This document shows, in pieces, positions 5,584 through 12,233 of a DNA stretch of 14,781 nt (the stretch's first letter is position 1; the number at the start of each line of letters is the position of its first letter). The position numbers and the translations under genes were made by a program. The notes beneath the pieces are model-generated. The model was given only the letters and a program-made list of their open reading frames with translations. It made no database searches and was not told where the DNA came from. The DNA is from Tidjanibacter sp. (GTDB lineage: Bacteria > Bacteroidota > Bacteroidia > Bacteroidales > Rikenellaceae), in the NCBI GenBank assembly GCA_017628675.1, contig JAGBYS010000010.1:1-14781 (forward strand). The letters run 5' to 3'.

Positions 5584-6726
5584 ATGAAGAAAATCGTGAT
5601 ACTCCTTGCTGCGGCCGCACTCTGCGCTTGCCAAGGCAAAAAGGCAACAATTCAGGGCGAGGTGGCTGCCTACGCCAATAAGATGGTCGTTCTGGAGAGC
5701 GTCTACTCCACAGGCGGTATGGTGGCCGACACGGTGACCACCAACGACGCCGGCCGCTTCACACTCAAGGTTGAGATCCCTGGCGACGAGGCCACCTTCT
5801 ACAACCTCCACTGCGGCGAGCGCACCATCCCCCTCATCCTGGCCCCCGGCGACAAGGTGGCCGTAAACTCCCTCCCCGGCCTTATCGATGGCTACTCGGT
5901 GAGCGGCTCCGAGGAGTCGACCCTCGTGAAAGAGATCAAGAACATTATGGCCTTTGGTGTGGCGAAGCTCGACTCGCTGGCAACCCTCTACAACAAGACC
6001 ACCGCCAAGGCTCTGCGTGAGTCCATCAGCAAGGACTACACCGCCACCTACCTGGACATCAAGCGCAAGCAGATTGAGTTCATCGTGACCAACTCGGGCT
6101 CGCTGGCCGCAATCTATGCACTCAACCAGAGGCTCCCCGGCGACGAGGTGCTCTTCAATGGCGAGACCGACATCGTCTACTTCCGACTAGTGGCAGATGC
6201 TGTGGAGAAGAACTACCCCAAGTCGACCTATCTGGCAAGCCTCAAGGAGGCCATCCAATACTACGACAACCAGCGCGAGCTGGCCGACAAGATTAACGAG
6301 GCTATGGCTACTCCCGCAGGTTTCCCCGAGTTGGAGTTGCCCGATATGACGGGTAAGAAGCAGAGCCTCACACAGATACAGCAGGGCAAAGTGGTGCTCG
6401 TGGACTTCTGGAGCATCCTCGAGGAGGGCGCACAGTTCCGTCAGGCCGAGCTCAAGAAGATCTATGAGAAGTACCACGACAAGGGCTTCGAGATCTACCA
6501 GGTGGCTGTGGACACCGCCCAGCCCGAGTGGATCCAGACCCTGCAGATGCAGAAGCTGCCCTGGATTTCGGTTTGCGACTTCAAGGGTTCCGCCTCGCCT
6601 GCCGTTATGCTCTATGGCGTGACCACCATCCCCACAAACTACCTGCTCAACAAGGAGGGCGACATTGTGGCCATCGGTGCCTATGGCGACAACCTGGAGA
6701 AAGAGCTCAAAAACCTCTTCAAATAG
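5584..6726 (+). CDS. DUF4369/thioredoxin-fold lipoprotein lacking the CXXC motif
   Basis: A 380-residue lipoprotein: residues 1-15 are the signal peptide and LCAC (13-16) is the lipobox, with lipidated C16. Residues about 20-110 form a beta-rich domain like DUF4369 (TIQGEVAAYANKMVVLESV, later LILAPGDKVAVN), followed by a helical linker to about 245. Residues 247-380 have the AhpC/TlpA thioredoxin fold: FPELELPDMTGKKQSL, GKVVLVDFW, and TTIPTNYLLNKEGDIVA with the cis-Pro at 350. Where TlpA-type proteins have FWASWCPPCR, this one has FWSILEEGAQ (275-284), so both redox cysteines are replaced. The only other cysteines are C77 and C331. It is therefore unlikely to be a thiol oxidoreductase and may be a binding or scaffold protein. 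It is first in an apparent operon, with the LpxH-type gene starting 40 bases downstream. Confidence 0.9.
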   Translation: MKKIVILLAAAALCACQGKKATIQGEVAAYANKMVVLESVYSTGGMVADTVTTNDAGRFTLKVEIPGDEATFYNLHCGERTIPLILAPGDKVAVNSLPGLIDGYSVSGSEESTLVKEIKNIMAFGVAKLDSLATLYNKTTAKALRESISKDYTATYLDIKRKQIEFIVTNSGSLAAIYALNQRLPGDEVLFNGETDIVYFRLVADAVEKNYPKSTYLASLKEAIQYYDNQRELADKINEAMATPAGFPELELPDMTGKKQSLTQIQQGKVVLVDFWSILEEGAQFRQAELKKIYEKYHDKGFEIYQVAVDTAQPEWIQTLQMQKLPWISVCDFKGSASPAVMLYGVTTIPTNYLLNKEGDIVAIGAYGDNLEKELKNLFK

Positions 6727-6766
6727 CACCCCACAACAAACTCTAACCCCTCACACACACGACGCT

Positions 6767-7501
6767 ATGTACTATTTCGCCTCAGATATGCACCTTGGAA
6801 GCGGCACCCACGAAGAGTGCCTCTCGAGGGAGCGTGAGGTTGTGGCGTGGCTCGACAGAGTGGCCCCAACAGCCAAAGGCATCTTCCTTGTGGGCGATGT
6901 TTTCGACTTCTGGTATGAATACAAACGAGTTGTCCCCCAGGGCTTTACACGCCTGCTGGGAAAACTCTCGGAGCTCACCGATAGGGGCATTGAGATACAT
7001 CTGTTTGTGGGCAACCACGATATGTGGCAGAGAGGGTATCTGGAGAGGGAGTGTGGCCTTAGGGTGCACTACACAAGAGAGGTCGTGGAGCTCTACGGCA
7101 AGAGGGTGAGCCTCTGCCACGGCGACGACATCTACGCACGCCATCTGGGCGGAGGTGCACGAATCATCAACTCCATATTCCGCTCCCGCACGGCTCGCTG
7201 GCTCTTCTCACACCTCATCCACCCCGACTTTGCGCTACGCTTTGGTCAGGGATGGTCGGGCGACAGCCGCAAGTCCAAAGAGATTGCTATGCCCTTCCTG
7301 GGCAAGGAGGACCCTCTGGTGATGGAGGCCGAGAGGCTTGGGAAGCGCGAGGATGTGGACTACTTCATCTTTGGCCACAACCACTGCGCCGAGGTCTGTG
7401 ACCTCGAGGTGGGTGGCAAGGCTCTCTTCCTGGGCCACTGGTTCGAGGGGCCCGTCTATGCCTCGCTCGATGAGCAGGGCATCATCCGACTCCACAAATA
7501 G
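6767..7501 (+). CDS. lpxH: LpxH-type UDP-2,3-diacylglucosamine hydrolase
   Basis: A 244-residue calcineurin-like metallophosphoesterase predicted to cleave UDP-2,3-diacylglucosamine to lipid X and UMP in lipid A synthesis at the cytoplasmic face. Metal-ligand motifs are SDMHLG (D7, H9), GDVFDFWYE (D44), GNHD (N83, H84), HGDD (H118) and GHNH (H204, H206). LpxH-like context includes ELYGKRVSLCHGD (109-120), SRKSKEIAM (167-175) and LGHWFEG (222-228), which line up with the E. coli enzyme. No transmembrane segment is seen. The frame is open from 6665, but the ATG at 6767 begins directly with the first catalytic strand. The Bacteroidetes members are inferred LpxH functional equivalents; another phosphodiester substrate cannot be excluded. 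thyA begins 15 bases after the stop, so the two are co-transcribed. Confidence 0.85.
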   Translation: MYYFASDMHLGSGTHEECLSREREVVAWLDRVAPTAKGIFLVGDVFDFWYEYKRVVPQGFTRLLGKLSELTDRGIEIHLFVGNHDMWQRGYLERECGLRVHYTREVVELYGKRVSLCHGDDIYARHLGGGARIINSIFRSRTARWLFSHLIHPDFALRFGQGWSGDSRKSKEIAMPFLGKEDPLVMEAERLGKREDVDYFIFGHNHCAEVCDLEVGGKALFLGHWFEGPVYASLDEQGIIRLHK

Positions 7502-7516
7502 GATAACTCTACCGCT

Positions 7517-8416
7517 ATGAAACAATATCTCGACCTACTCAGAACCATTCGTGACTGTGGCGTTGTCAAGGGCGACCGCACAGGCACAGGCACCAAGAGC
7601 ATCTTCGGCTACCAGATGCGCTTCAACCTTGCCGACGGCTTCCCCCTCCTGACCACCAAAAAAGTCTTTACCAAGGGTATCATACACGAACTTCTGTGGT
7701 TCCTGAAGGGAGATACCAATATTAGTTACCTTGTTCGTAACGAGGTGCACATCTGGGACAACGACGCCTACCGTTTCTATGGCGAGAGGTGCAAGGCCGA
7801 GGGTGTGGAGCCCATCGGTCGCGAAGAGTTCCTGGAGAGGGCCAAGGGGGCCGAAGAGTCCCCCATCGAGGGCTACCACTATGGCGACCTCGGCTCGGTC
7901 TATGGCGCTCAGTGGCGCAGTTGGGGCTGTCCCAATGGGGGCACCATCGACCAGATTGAGGAGGTCATCCGCACCATAAAAGAGAATCCCAACTCGAGGC
8001 GTATGCTCGTCTCGGCGTGGAATGTGGCCGATGTGGAGGGTATGGCTCTGCCCCCCTGCCACGTGATGTTCCAATTCTATGTGGCCGAGGGCAGGCTCTC
8101 CTGCCAGCTCTATCAGCGCAGCGCCGACACCTTCCTCGGCGTTCCCTTCAACATTGCTTCCTACGCACTGCTGACACACATTATTGCACAGATTTGCGGC
8201 CTCGAAGCGGGCGAGTTCATCCACACGCTGGGCGACACCCACCTCTACCTCAACCACTTCGACCAGGTCGAGGAACAGCTCTCGCGTGAGCCCCGCCCCT
8301 TGCCCACACTAAGGCTCAACCCCGAGGTTAGGAGCATTGCCGACCTCCGCTTTGAGGACATCGAGATTGTGGACTACGACCCACATCCCACCATCAAGGC
8401 GCCGATGTCGTTCTAA
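7517..8416 (+). CDS. thyA: Thymidylate synthase
   Basis: Methylates dUMP to dTMP using methylene-tetrahydrofolate and releases dihydrofolate, the substrate of FolA encoded at the left edge. The 299 residues follow the E. coli enzyme closely: DRTGTGT (20-26, phosphate-binding R21), [11 protein letters not shown] (160-170), catalytic C181 in [32 protein letters not shown] (200-219), GDTHLY (239-244), and a C-terminus KAPMSF. It is about 35 residues longer than E. coli ThyA, owing to an insertion between [12 protein letters not shown] (78-89) and [11 protein letters not shown] (120-130). Insertions at this place are known in other bacterial ThyA proteins. It is the last gene of the lipoprotein-lpxH-thyA run and ends just before a strong terminator. 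Confidence 0.98.
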   Translation: MKQYLDLLRTIRDCGVVKGDRTGTGTKSIFGYQMRFNLADGFPLLTTKKVFTKGIIHELLWFLKGDTNISYLVRNEVHIWDNDAYRFYGERCKAEGVEPIGREEFLERAKGAEESPIEGYHYGDLGSVYGAQWRSWGCPNGGTIDQIEEVIRTIKENPNSRRMLVSAWNVADVEGMALPPCHVMFQFYVAEGRLSCQLYQRSADTFLGVPFNIASYALLTHIIAQICGLEAGEFIHTLGDTHLYLNHFDQVEEQLSREPRPLPTLRLNPEVRSIADLRFEDIEIVDYDPHPTIKAPMSF

Positions 8417-8427
8417 AACACAAAACA

Positions 8428-8461
8428 AAAGACTCACGGGAAAATCCGCGAGTCTTTTTTT
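8428..8461 (+). terminator. Rho-independent terminator after thyA
   Basis: A stem AAAGACTCACGG (8428-8439) with CCGCGAGTCTTT (8446-8457) has one A-C mismatch and is followed by a run of T to 8461. It begins 11 bases after the thyA stop. The 5' side is A-rich (ACACAAAACAAAA), so it can also stop minus-strand transcripts from the convergent lipoprotein gene ending at 8522. Confidence 0.9.
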
Positions 8462-8521
8462 GTGTTTGGCAAATTGTGTAAAGACATCTGATGGTTATCT
8501 TGGTACCGTAACTCTCAACTT

Positions 8522-9469
8522 CTAATAATAGTAATTGTAATGGTACCTTCCGCTATAGGGGGTATCCATCCAGTAGTGGGCGCCGTGGAAGGTCCTGCCG
8601 CCTGTGTAGTAGCTCACACCGATGCGGTTCTCCAGCATCTCGACCTCCACCCTCTCCTCATCGACGGGCGAGGTGCGCACAGTGAGCTCCAGAGCGCCTG
8701 TGCCGTAGGAGCCACAAGGAAAACCATTGGTGCCATACTCAAACTTGAGGGGGTTGGTAATCTCCACGCTCACACTATAGAAGGCACCCGAGGCGTCGCG
8801 GAACTCGCCCGAGCCCTCAATCTGAACATTGAGCCCCTCCTCACTCTGGGCACGGAAGGCCGAGTTGTTGGTGGTCACCTTGAAGGTGCCATCCACAACC
8901 ACTGCTCCGCCGTTGTAGTAGTTGCTTTCGGGCCAAGTGATGTGGTTCCAAAGTTGTCGATAGCCGTTGGACACACACATAGTCACATCCTTGAGCTCAA
9001 CCTCAAAGATATCCTCCCCCAGCGAGCGCACCAATAGGTGGCCTTCGGGAACCTCGGGCCTCTGTGCCGTCTTTTGGATAAAGAACATCTCGTGCTTGAC
9101 CACCTCCCACTCGGCACCTGCCTGGTCCAGTGTGAGGCCATTGAGCAGACGGTACTGCTTCTCCTGACGGTCGTCGTAGATGCGCCACTTGCCCTCTCCC
9201 TCCTCACGCACCTTTTCGTAGGGGTAGTAGAGGTCCTCAACACTCAATCTCTCCTCCTCGGGAGCGGCAATATACTCGCTCAGGTTGAGCGCATCGACCA
9301 ATGCACCCACGGAGAGTGTGACGCTCTTGAGGCTCTGCGAGAAGGCTACAAAGGCGGGGTCGGTGGGCTTGACGGTGGCCAGCACGCCTTCGTCAAGATC
9401 GCTGGGCACACAAGAGAGGGTGCCCGAGGCCACAAGGGCGCTCATCAGATATATCCAAACTCGTTTCAT
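8522..9469 (-). CDS. Predicted lipoprotein, Tyr-rich C-terminus, unknown function
   Basis: 315 residues. A hydrophobic leader (MKRVWIYLMSALVASGTLSC) ends in TLSC with candidate lipidated C20, followed by an acidic patch (SDLDEG, 23-28) of the kind seen near the N-terminus of surface-exposed Bacteroidetes lipoproteins. Residues 30-130 are mostly helical and charged. Residues 150-290 alternate like beta structure, with several short Asn/Gly-rich turns (NYYNGGAVVVDGTFKVTTNN). The end is SGRYHYNYYY. I recognise no domain. It is last in a minus-strand row after two paralogous outer-membrane barrels, 72 bases downstream of the nearer one, and ends convergently with the thyA terminator. A role in the same envelope complex is inference from position only. 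Confidence 0.75.
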   Translation of the reverse strand: MKRVWIYLMSALVASGTLSCVPSDLDEGVLATVKPTDPAFVAFSQSLKSVTLSVGALVDALNLSEYIAAPEEERLSVEDLYYPYEKVREEGEGKWRIYDDRQEKQYRLLNGLTLDQAGAEWEVVKHEMFFIQKTAQRPEVPEGHLLVRSLGEDIFEVELKDVTMCVSNGYRQLWNHITWPESNYYNGGAVVVDGTFKVTTNNSAFRAQSEEGLNVQIEGSGEFRDASGAFYSVSVEITNPLKFEYGTNGFPCGSYGTGALELTVRTSPVDEERVEVEMLENRIGVSYYTGGRTFHGAHYWMDTPYSGRYHYNYYY

Positions 9470-9541
9470 AACGGTACCTATGTTATTTTTGTTTCTTTTG
9501 CTCTTTTTTACGCTTTATAAAAAATATTGGTGGGGCGGCGG

Positions 9542-10225
9542 CTAAAAACGGTAGCCCAAACCTACTCCTGCGGCAATATACTCGCTGGAGACGGAGATGT
9601 CCCAGAAGCCGAAAACCCTCGCACCATAGGTTCCACCCAGATTGAGGCACACGGCGGCTACACTCTCACGAGAGCCATTATGGTTGGTGAATCCCATATC
9701 CAGGCCAAGACCCAGATAAGCCCTCATATATTGGTAACTGAGGTAGTTGCACCTTGCCACTGTGCTGGTCCAGAGGGATGTTTTATTGAGGCTGCGCTCG
9801 GGTGTGCCCGTCAGCTTATTGTAGAGATTCTGGTGAAAACGGTTCACACCACCCGTGAAGGAGAGCTGGAAGTAGCGATTGAGGTTCAGACCCAGCGACA
9901 GGCGGGGCGATTGGAAACGCCACTCCTTGCCGATCTGATAGTGCGACAGATCGTAGTCATTCCAGGCCGAGTAGCCTCCCGTGGGGAGCGGATCCTCGGA
10001 GCCGTCGGAGGTGCTGCACACCGAAACCCTTATCTCATAGCGACAAGCACTATTGGGGAAGTCGAAGTCCAGGAAATGGGGCTCAAAACCACTCGGAGAG
10101 TCCAACCTCACACCCCCATCCTCCTCTTGGGTGGCTGTGTAGAAGTGTGCGGAAGGGTACTCTTGTGCCCAGAGGCCGCAGCAACCCCCTGCCCAGAGTA
10201 GCAACAGTAGTATAACTCTTTTCAT
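9542..10225 (-). CDS. Small outer-membrane beta-barrel protein, paralogue A
   Basis: 227 residues with a signal peptide (MKR, a run of Leu, cleavage likely after LWA at 20, mature start QEYPS). The C-terminal half alternates hydrophobic and polar residues with aromatic girdles (YMRAYLGLGLDMGF, GARVFGFWDISVSSEY) and ends AAGVGLGYRF. A terminal Phe on an amphipathic strand is the usual recognition signal for BAM-assembled barrels. It shares an ungapped 36-residue block with its neighbour: SAWNDYDLS to LNLNRYFQL (residues 86-121) aligns with 12 identities, and both finish in G-x-GYRF. Four extra mature cysteines (62, 70, 158, 192) are unusual for a barrel. Function unknown; it is probably co-transcribed with the paralogue upstream and the lipoprotein downstream. 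Confidence 0.75.
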   Translation of the reverse strand: MKRVILLLLLWAGGCCGLWAQEYPSAHFYTATQEEDGGVRLDSPSGFEPHFLDFDFPNSACRYEIRVSVCSTSDGSEDPLPTGGYSAWNDYDLSHYQIGKEWRFQSPRLSLGLNLNRYFQLSFTGGVNRFHQNLYNKLTGTPERSLNKTSLWTSTVARCNYLSYQYMRAYLGLGLDMGFTNHNGSRESVAAVCLNLGGTYGARVFGFWDISVSSEYIAAGVGLGYRF

Positions 10226-10256
10226 AGGCGATCATGTGTATATCTTACTATCAATT

Positions 10257-10272
10257 GGCGCAACGGTGCGCC
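10257..10272 (-). other. Short hairpin between the two barrel genes
   Basis: GGCGCA (10257-10262) and TGCGCC (10267-10272) form a perfect 6-bp stem with loop ACGG, 7 bases after the stop of the upstream barrel gene on the minus strand. No T run follows, so it is more likely an mRNA processing or stability element than a full terminator (inference). Confidence 0.3.
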
Positions 10273-10279
10273 GTAGTGT

Positions 10280-10945
10280 CTAAAACCTGTAGCCCACACC
10301 CATCTGGCCCATAATCCTGCTATTGGAGAACTGTGTCTCGCCATAGACGAAGATTTTGGAGCCCAGAGTGAAGCCTATCTCGTAGCACGCCTCAACGGTG
10401 CAAAAACTCTTGGTGTTCTCCCTCTGGAAGACCACATCGCACCCCATACCGATGTAGTATCTTGCCCTCCTGCCGAGCAACAAATTCCAGCGCAGACCGG
10501 GGGTGAGAAAGAGTTTTCTGAGGTCTTGGCTCTGGAGGACATCGCCCGAAAGGAGCGAGTAGGAGCGTTGCGAGAAGCCCACATAGGCGGTTTTGGCGGT
10601 CAGCTCCAGCGACCTGTTAAGGCGATGACCATAGCAGATGGAGGGGGCCGAGTAGTAGTACGGGGTACCCAACACCCGTTGGGAGGCGAGATAGTCGCCG
10701 TAGGCAGAGGGATAGGTGCTTAAAAAGATTCTCTCACCATCGAAAGCCTCACTCAAGTCGAGAGGAAGACCTATGCGTATCTCGTTCTGGCACTCGAGGT
10801 TGGGAATTTTCCAATTCTCCACCAGGGCCTTTGCCACCGAATCAAACACATTGGGGCGCTCCGAGGCGTGGTCGGACGGGGTCTGTGCAGCACCCGCAAG
10901 GGCCACACAGAGGGTTAGTAGTAGGGTAGAAATGTGTCTTATCAT
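10280..10945 (-). CDS. Small outer-membrane beta-barrel protein, paralogue B
   Basis: 221 residues from the ATG at 10945. The frame opens 20 codons earlier, but this start places a signal peptide at the N-terminus (MIRHISTLLLTLCVALAGAA, cleavage before Q21). The mature protein has amphipathic strands (GRRARYYIGMGCDVVF, GSKIFVYGETQFSNS) and ends MGQMGVGYRF with a terminal Phe, the barrel-assembly signal. Blocks shared with paralogue A are ECQNEIRIG against ACRYEIRVS, SAYGDYLAS to HRLNRSLEL, and the last strand. Upstream, 10946-11034 contains the terminator of the DHH gene and a small CCCC/GGGG hairpin at 10963-10974; no clear TAnnTTTG box is seen there, so its promoter is uncertain. Function unknown. 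Confidence 0.75.
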   Translation of the reverse strand: MIRHISTLLLTLCVALAGAAQTPSDHASERPNVFDSVAKALVENWKIPNLECQNEIRIGLPLDLSEAFDGERIFLSTYPSAYGDYLASQRVLGTPYYYSAPSICYGHRLNRSLELTAKTAYVGFSQRSYSLLSGDVLQSQDLRKLFLTPGLRWNLLLGRRARYYIGMGCDVVFQRENTKSFCTVEACYEIGFTLGSKIFVYGETQFSNSRIMGQMGVGYRF

Positions 10946-10992
10946 AGGCTTGGCACTTGACACCCCCGAGGGGGCTTTATCTATATAGACAC

Positions 10993-11034
10993 AAAAGAGG
11001 GGCAATTTGTTGCATCGCCCCCACTCTTTTTTTT
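10993..11034 (-). terminator. Probable terminator of the nrnA-type gene
   Basis: AAAAGAG (10993-10999) pairs with CTCTTTT (11024-11030), and GGGC (11000-11003) with GCCC (11017-11020), leaving a small bulge. It starts directly after the DHH gene stop at 11035. On the minus strand the stem ends in TCTTTT; on the plus strand it ends in eight T, so it could work both ways. Confidence 0.55.
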
Positions 11035-12066
11035 CTATTTAATATTCTGCTCGGCAAAAAACTCCGCCACGGCAGCCTTGTAGTTCTCGATAGTCTGGGC
11101 GAGCGACACGAAAGATTTGCCACCTGCAGCGTTCTTGTGGCCTCCGCCACCGAAGTAGCGCCTTGCAAAGACATTGACATCCACCTCGTCGCCGCGCGAG
11201 CGGAGCGACACACGGATGAACTTGCGGGTCTCGGTGAACATTGCCGACATCTTCATACCGGCAATCGAGAGGGGATAGTTCACAAAGCCCTCGCTGTCGC
11301 CCAGCTGGAAGTTGTAGCGACGCATCTCCCTCTCCGAGAGCGAGATGTAGGCTGCCTTGCCCTCCTCGATAATCTCCATCTTGCGCCCCAGAGCAAAGCC
11401 CAACAACTTCACACGCGAGGCGGTGTAGGAGTTATAGACGGCCGTATTGACCTTGGGTATGTCAAGACCACGCTCGAGCAACACCGCAACGGCACGCATC
11501 AGATCGGGGGTGAGAAAGCTGAAGGCGAAATTGCCCGTGTCGGTCATAATGCCGGCATAGAGGTTCTCTGCCATAGCCGTAGTTATGGCCTCGGTGCCAC
11601 AAGTGGCCTCAATAAGTTTATAGGTCACATAGGAGGTGGAACATAGTTCGGGATAGGAGAAGAGCAGGTCGTACTCCTCCACGGGAGGCATCAGGTGGTG
11701 ATCCACAAGGATGCGGGGAGCCTTGCTCTCGGCAAGGGGCTCGGTCATCGAGTCCAGGCGGTCTATCTTATTGAGGTCCATCACAAAGACCAGCTCGGCC
11801 GAGGCGATAATCTCACCGGCCCTCTCGGGGCACTCCTTGGCCACAACAACCCTCTCGATGCCAGTCATCCAGTCCAGGAACGAAGGGTAGCGGTTGGGCA
11901 CCAGGCACTCCACCTCGTGGCCCCAGCCACGAAGCACCTCGGCCCAGGCCAACGACGAGCCTATGGCGTCGCCGTCGGGGTTGGTGTGTGTAACAATCGC
12001 TATGCGCTTTGCGCCACCCAAAAGATATCCTTTTAGGCTCTCTATCTTTTCACAAAAATCTACCAT
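11035..12066 (-). CDS. nrnA: DHH/DHHA1 phosphoesterase, NrnA type (nanoRNase/pAp phosphatase)
   Basis: 343 residues, the usual NrnA length. DHH-domain metal motifs: THTNPDGDAIGSS (26-38; H27, D31, D33), VMDLNKIDR (95-103; D97), VDHHLMP (121-127; D122, H123, H124) and GIMTDTGNF (172-180; D176). The DHHA1 domain has VNVFARRYFGGGGHKNAAGG (297-316) for substrate binding. NrnA proteins degrade 2-5 nt RNA from the 3' or 5' end, depending on the member, and dephosphorylate pAp. Bacteroidetes lack Orn, so this is probably the oligoribonuclease of this organism (inference from family knowledge). A TATCTTTG box sits 9 bases upstream of the ATG, and a hairpin follows the stop, so it looks monocistronic. 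A c-di-NMP or pGpG role is possible. Confidence 0.92.
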   Translation of the reverse strand: MVDFCEKIESLKGYLLGGAKRIAIVTHTNPDGDAIGSSLAWAEVLRGWGHEVECLVPNRYPSFLDWMTGIERVVVAKECPERAGEIIASAELVFVMDLNKIDRLDSMTEPLAESKAPRILVDHHLMPPVEEYDLLFSYPELCSTSYVTYKLIEATCGTEAITTAMAENLYAGIMTDTGNFAFSFLTPDLMRAVAVLLERGLDIPKVNTAVYNSYTASRVKLLGFALGRKMEIIEEGKAAYISLSEREMRRYNFQLGDSEGFVNYPLSIAGMKMSAMFTETRKFIRVSLRSRGDEVDVNVFARRYFGGGGHKNAAGGKSFVSLAQTIENYKAAVAEFFAEQNIK

Positions 12067-12074
12067 CTTGGTAA

Positions 12075-12082
12075 CAAAGATA
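12075..12082 (-). promoter_or_regulatory. -7 promoter box for the nrnA-type gene
   Basis: TATCTTTG on the minus strand, with its last base 8 bases before the ATG at 12066. A start site at the usual 5-7 bases downstream would leave a leader of only a few bases. No good -33 TTTG is seen. Confidence 0.5.
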
Positions 12083-12099
12083 AGAAAAACATTTGGAAA

Positions 12100-12112
12100 A
12101 CTTGTACTAAGT
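12100..12112. promoter_or_regulatory. Weak dyad upstream of fusA2
   Basis: ACTTGTACTAAGT is a dyad with arms ACTT and AAGT around GTACT. It lies about 24 bases upstream of the fusA2 -7 box, where an activator site would be expected, and upstream of the divergent nrnA promoter. In Bacteroides, fusA2 is activated by the CRP-family regulator Cur under carbon starvation. I cannot match this dyad to a known Cur site, so the call is speculative. Confidence 0.2.
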
Positions 12113-12135
12113 GTAGAATATTGAAAAAAAATGTA

Positions 12136-12143
12136 TACCTTTA
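12136..12143 (+). promoter_or_regulatory. Probable -7 box for fusA2
   Basis: TACCTTTA matches TAnnTTTG except for the last base. The implied start near 12150 gives a leader of about 84 bases, GC-rich at first then A-rich before the ATG at 12234. No -33 TTTG lies at proper spacing, which would suit a promoter that depends on an activator. Confidence 0.4.
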
Positions 12144-12233
12144 TGGCTCAGTTTGAGGTGGCGGGCTCTTTTTTGCATCGGCCGGCACACCGACAAATCG
12201 AATTACTAAACTTAACTAACAACAAATAACGAA

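Noticed and set aside
8490..9480. Inverted GGTACCGT / ACGGTACC flanking the lipoprotein gene, as ends of a mobile element
   Set aside because: The match is only 8 bases around a self-complementary GGTACC, with no target duplication or transposase. It is probably chance.
10963..10974. CCCCC-GA-GGGGG hairpin as an attenuator before the barrel gene
   Set aside because: The stem is only 4-5 bp with a minimal loop and no T run; there is too little to support regulation.
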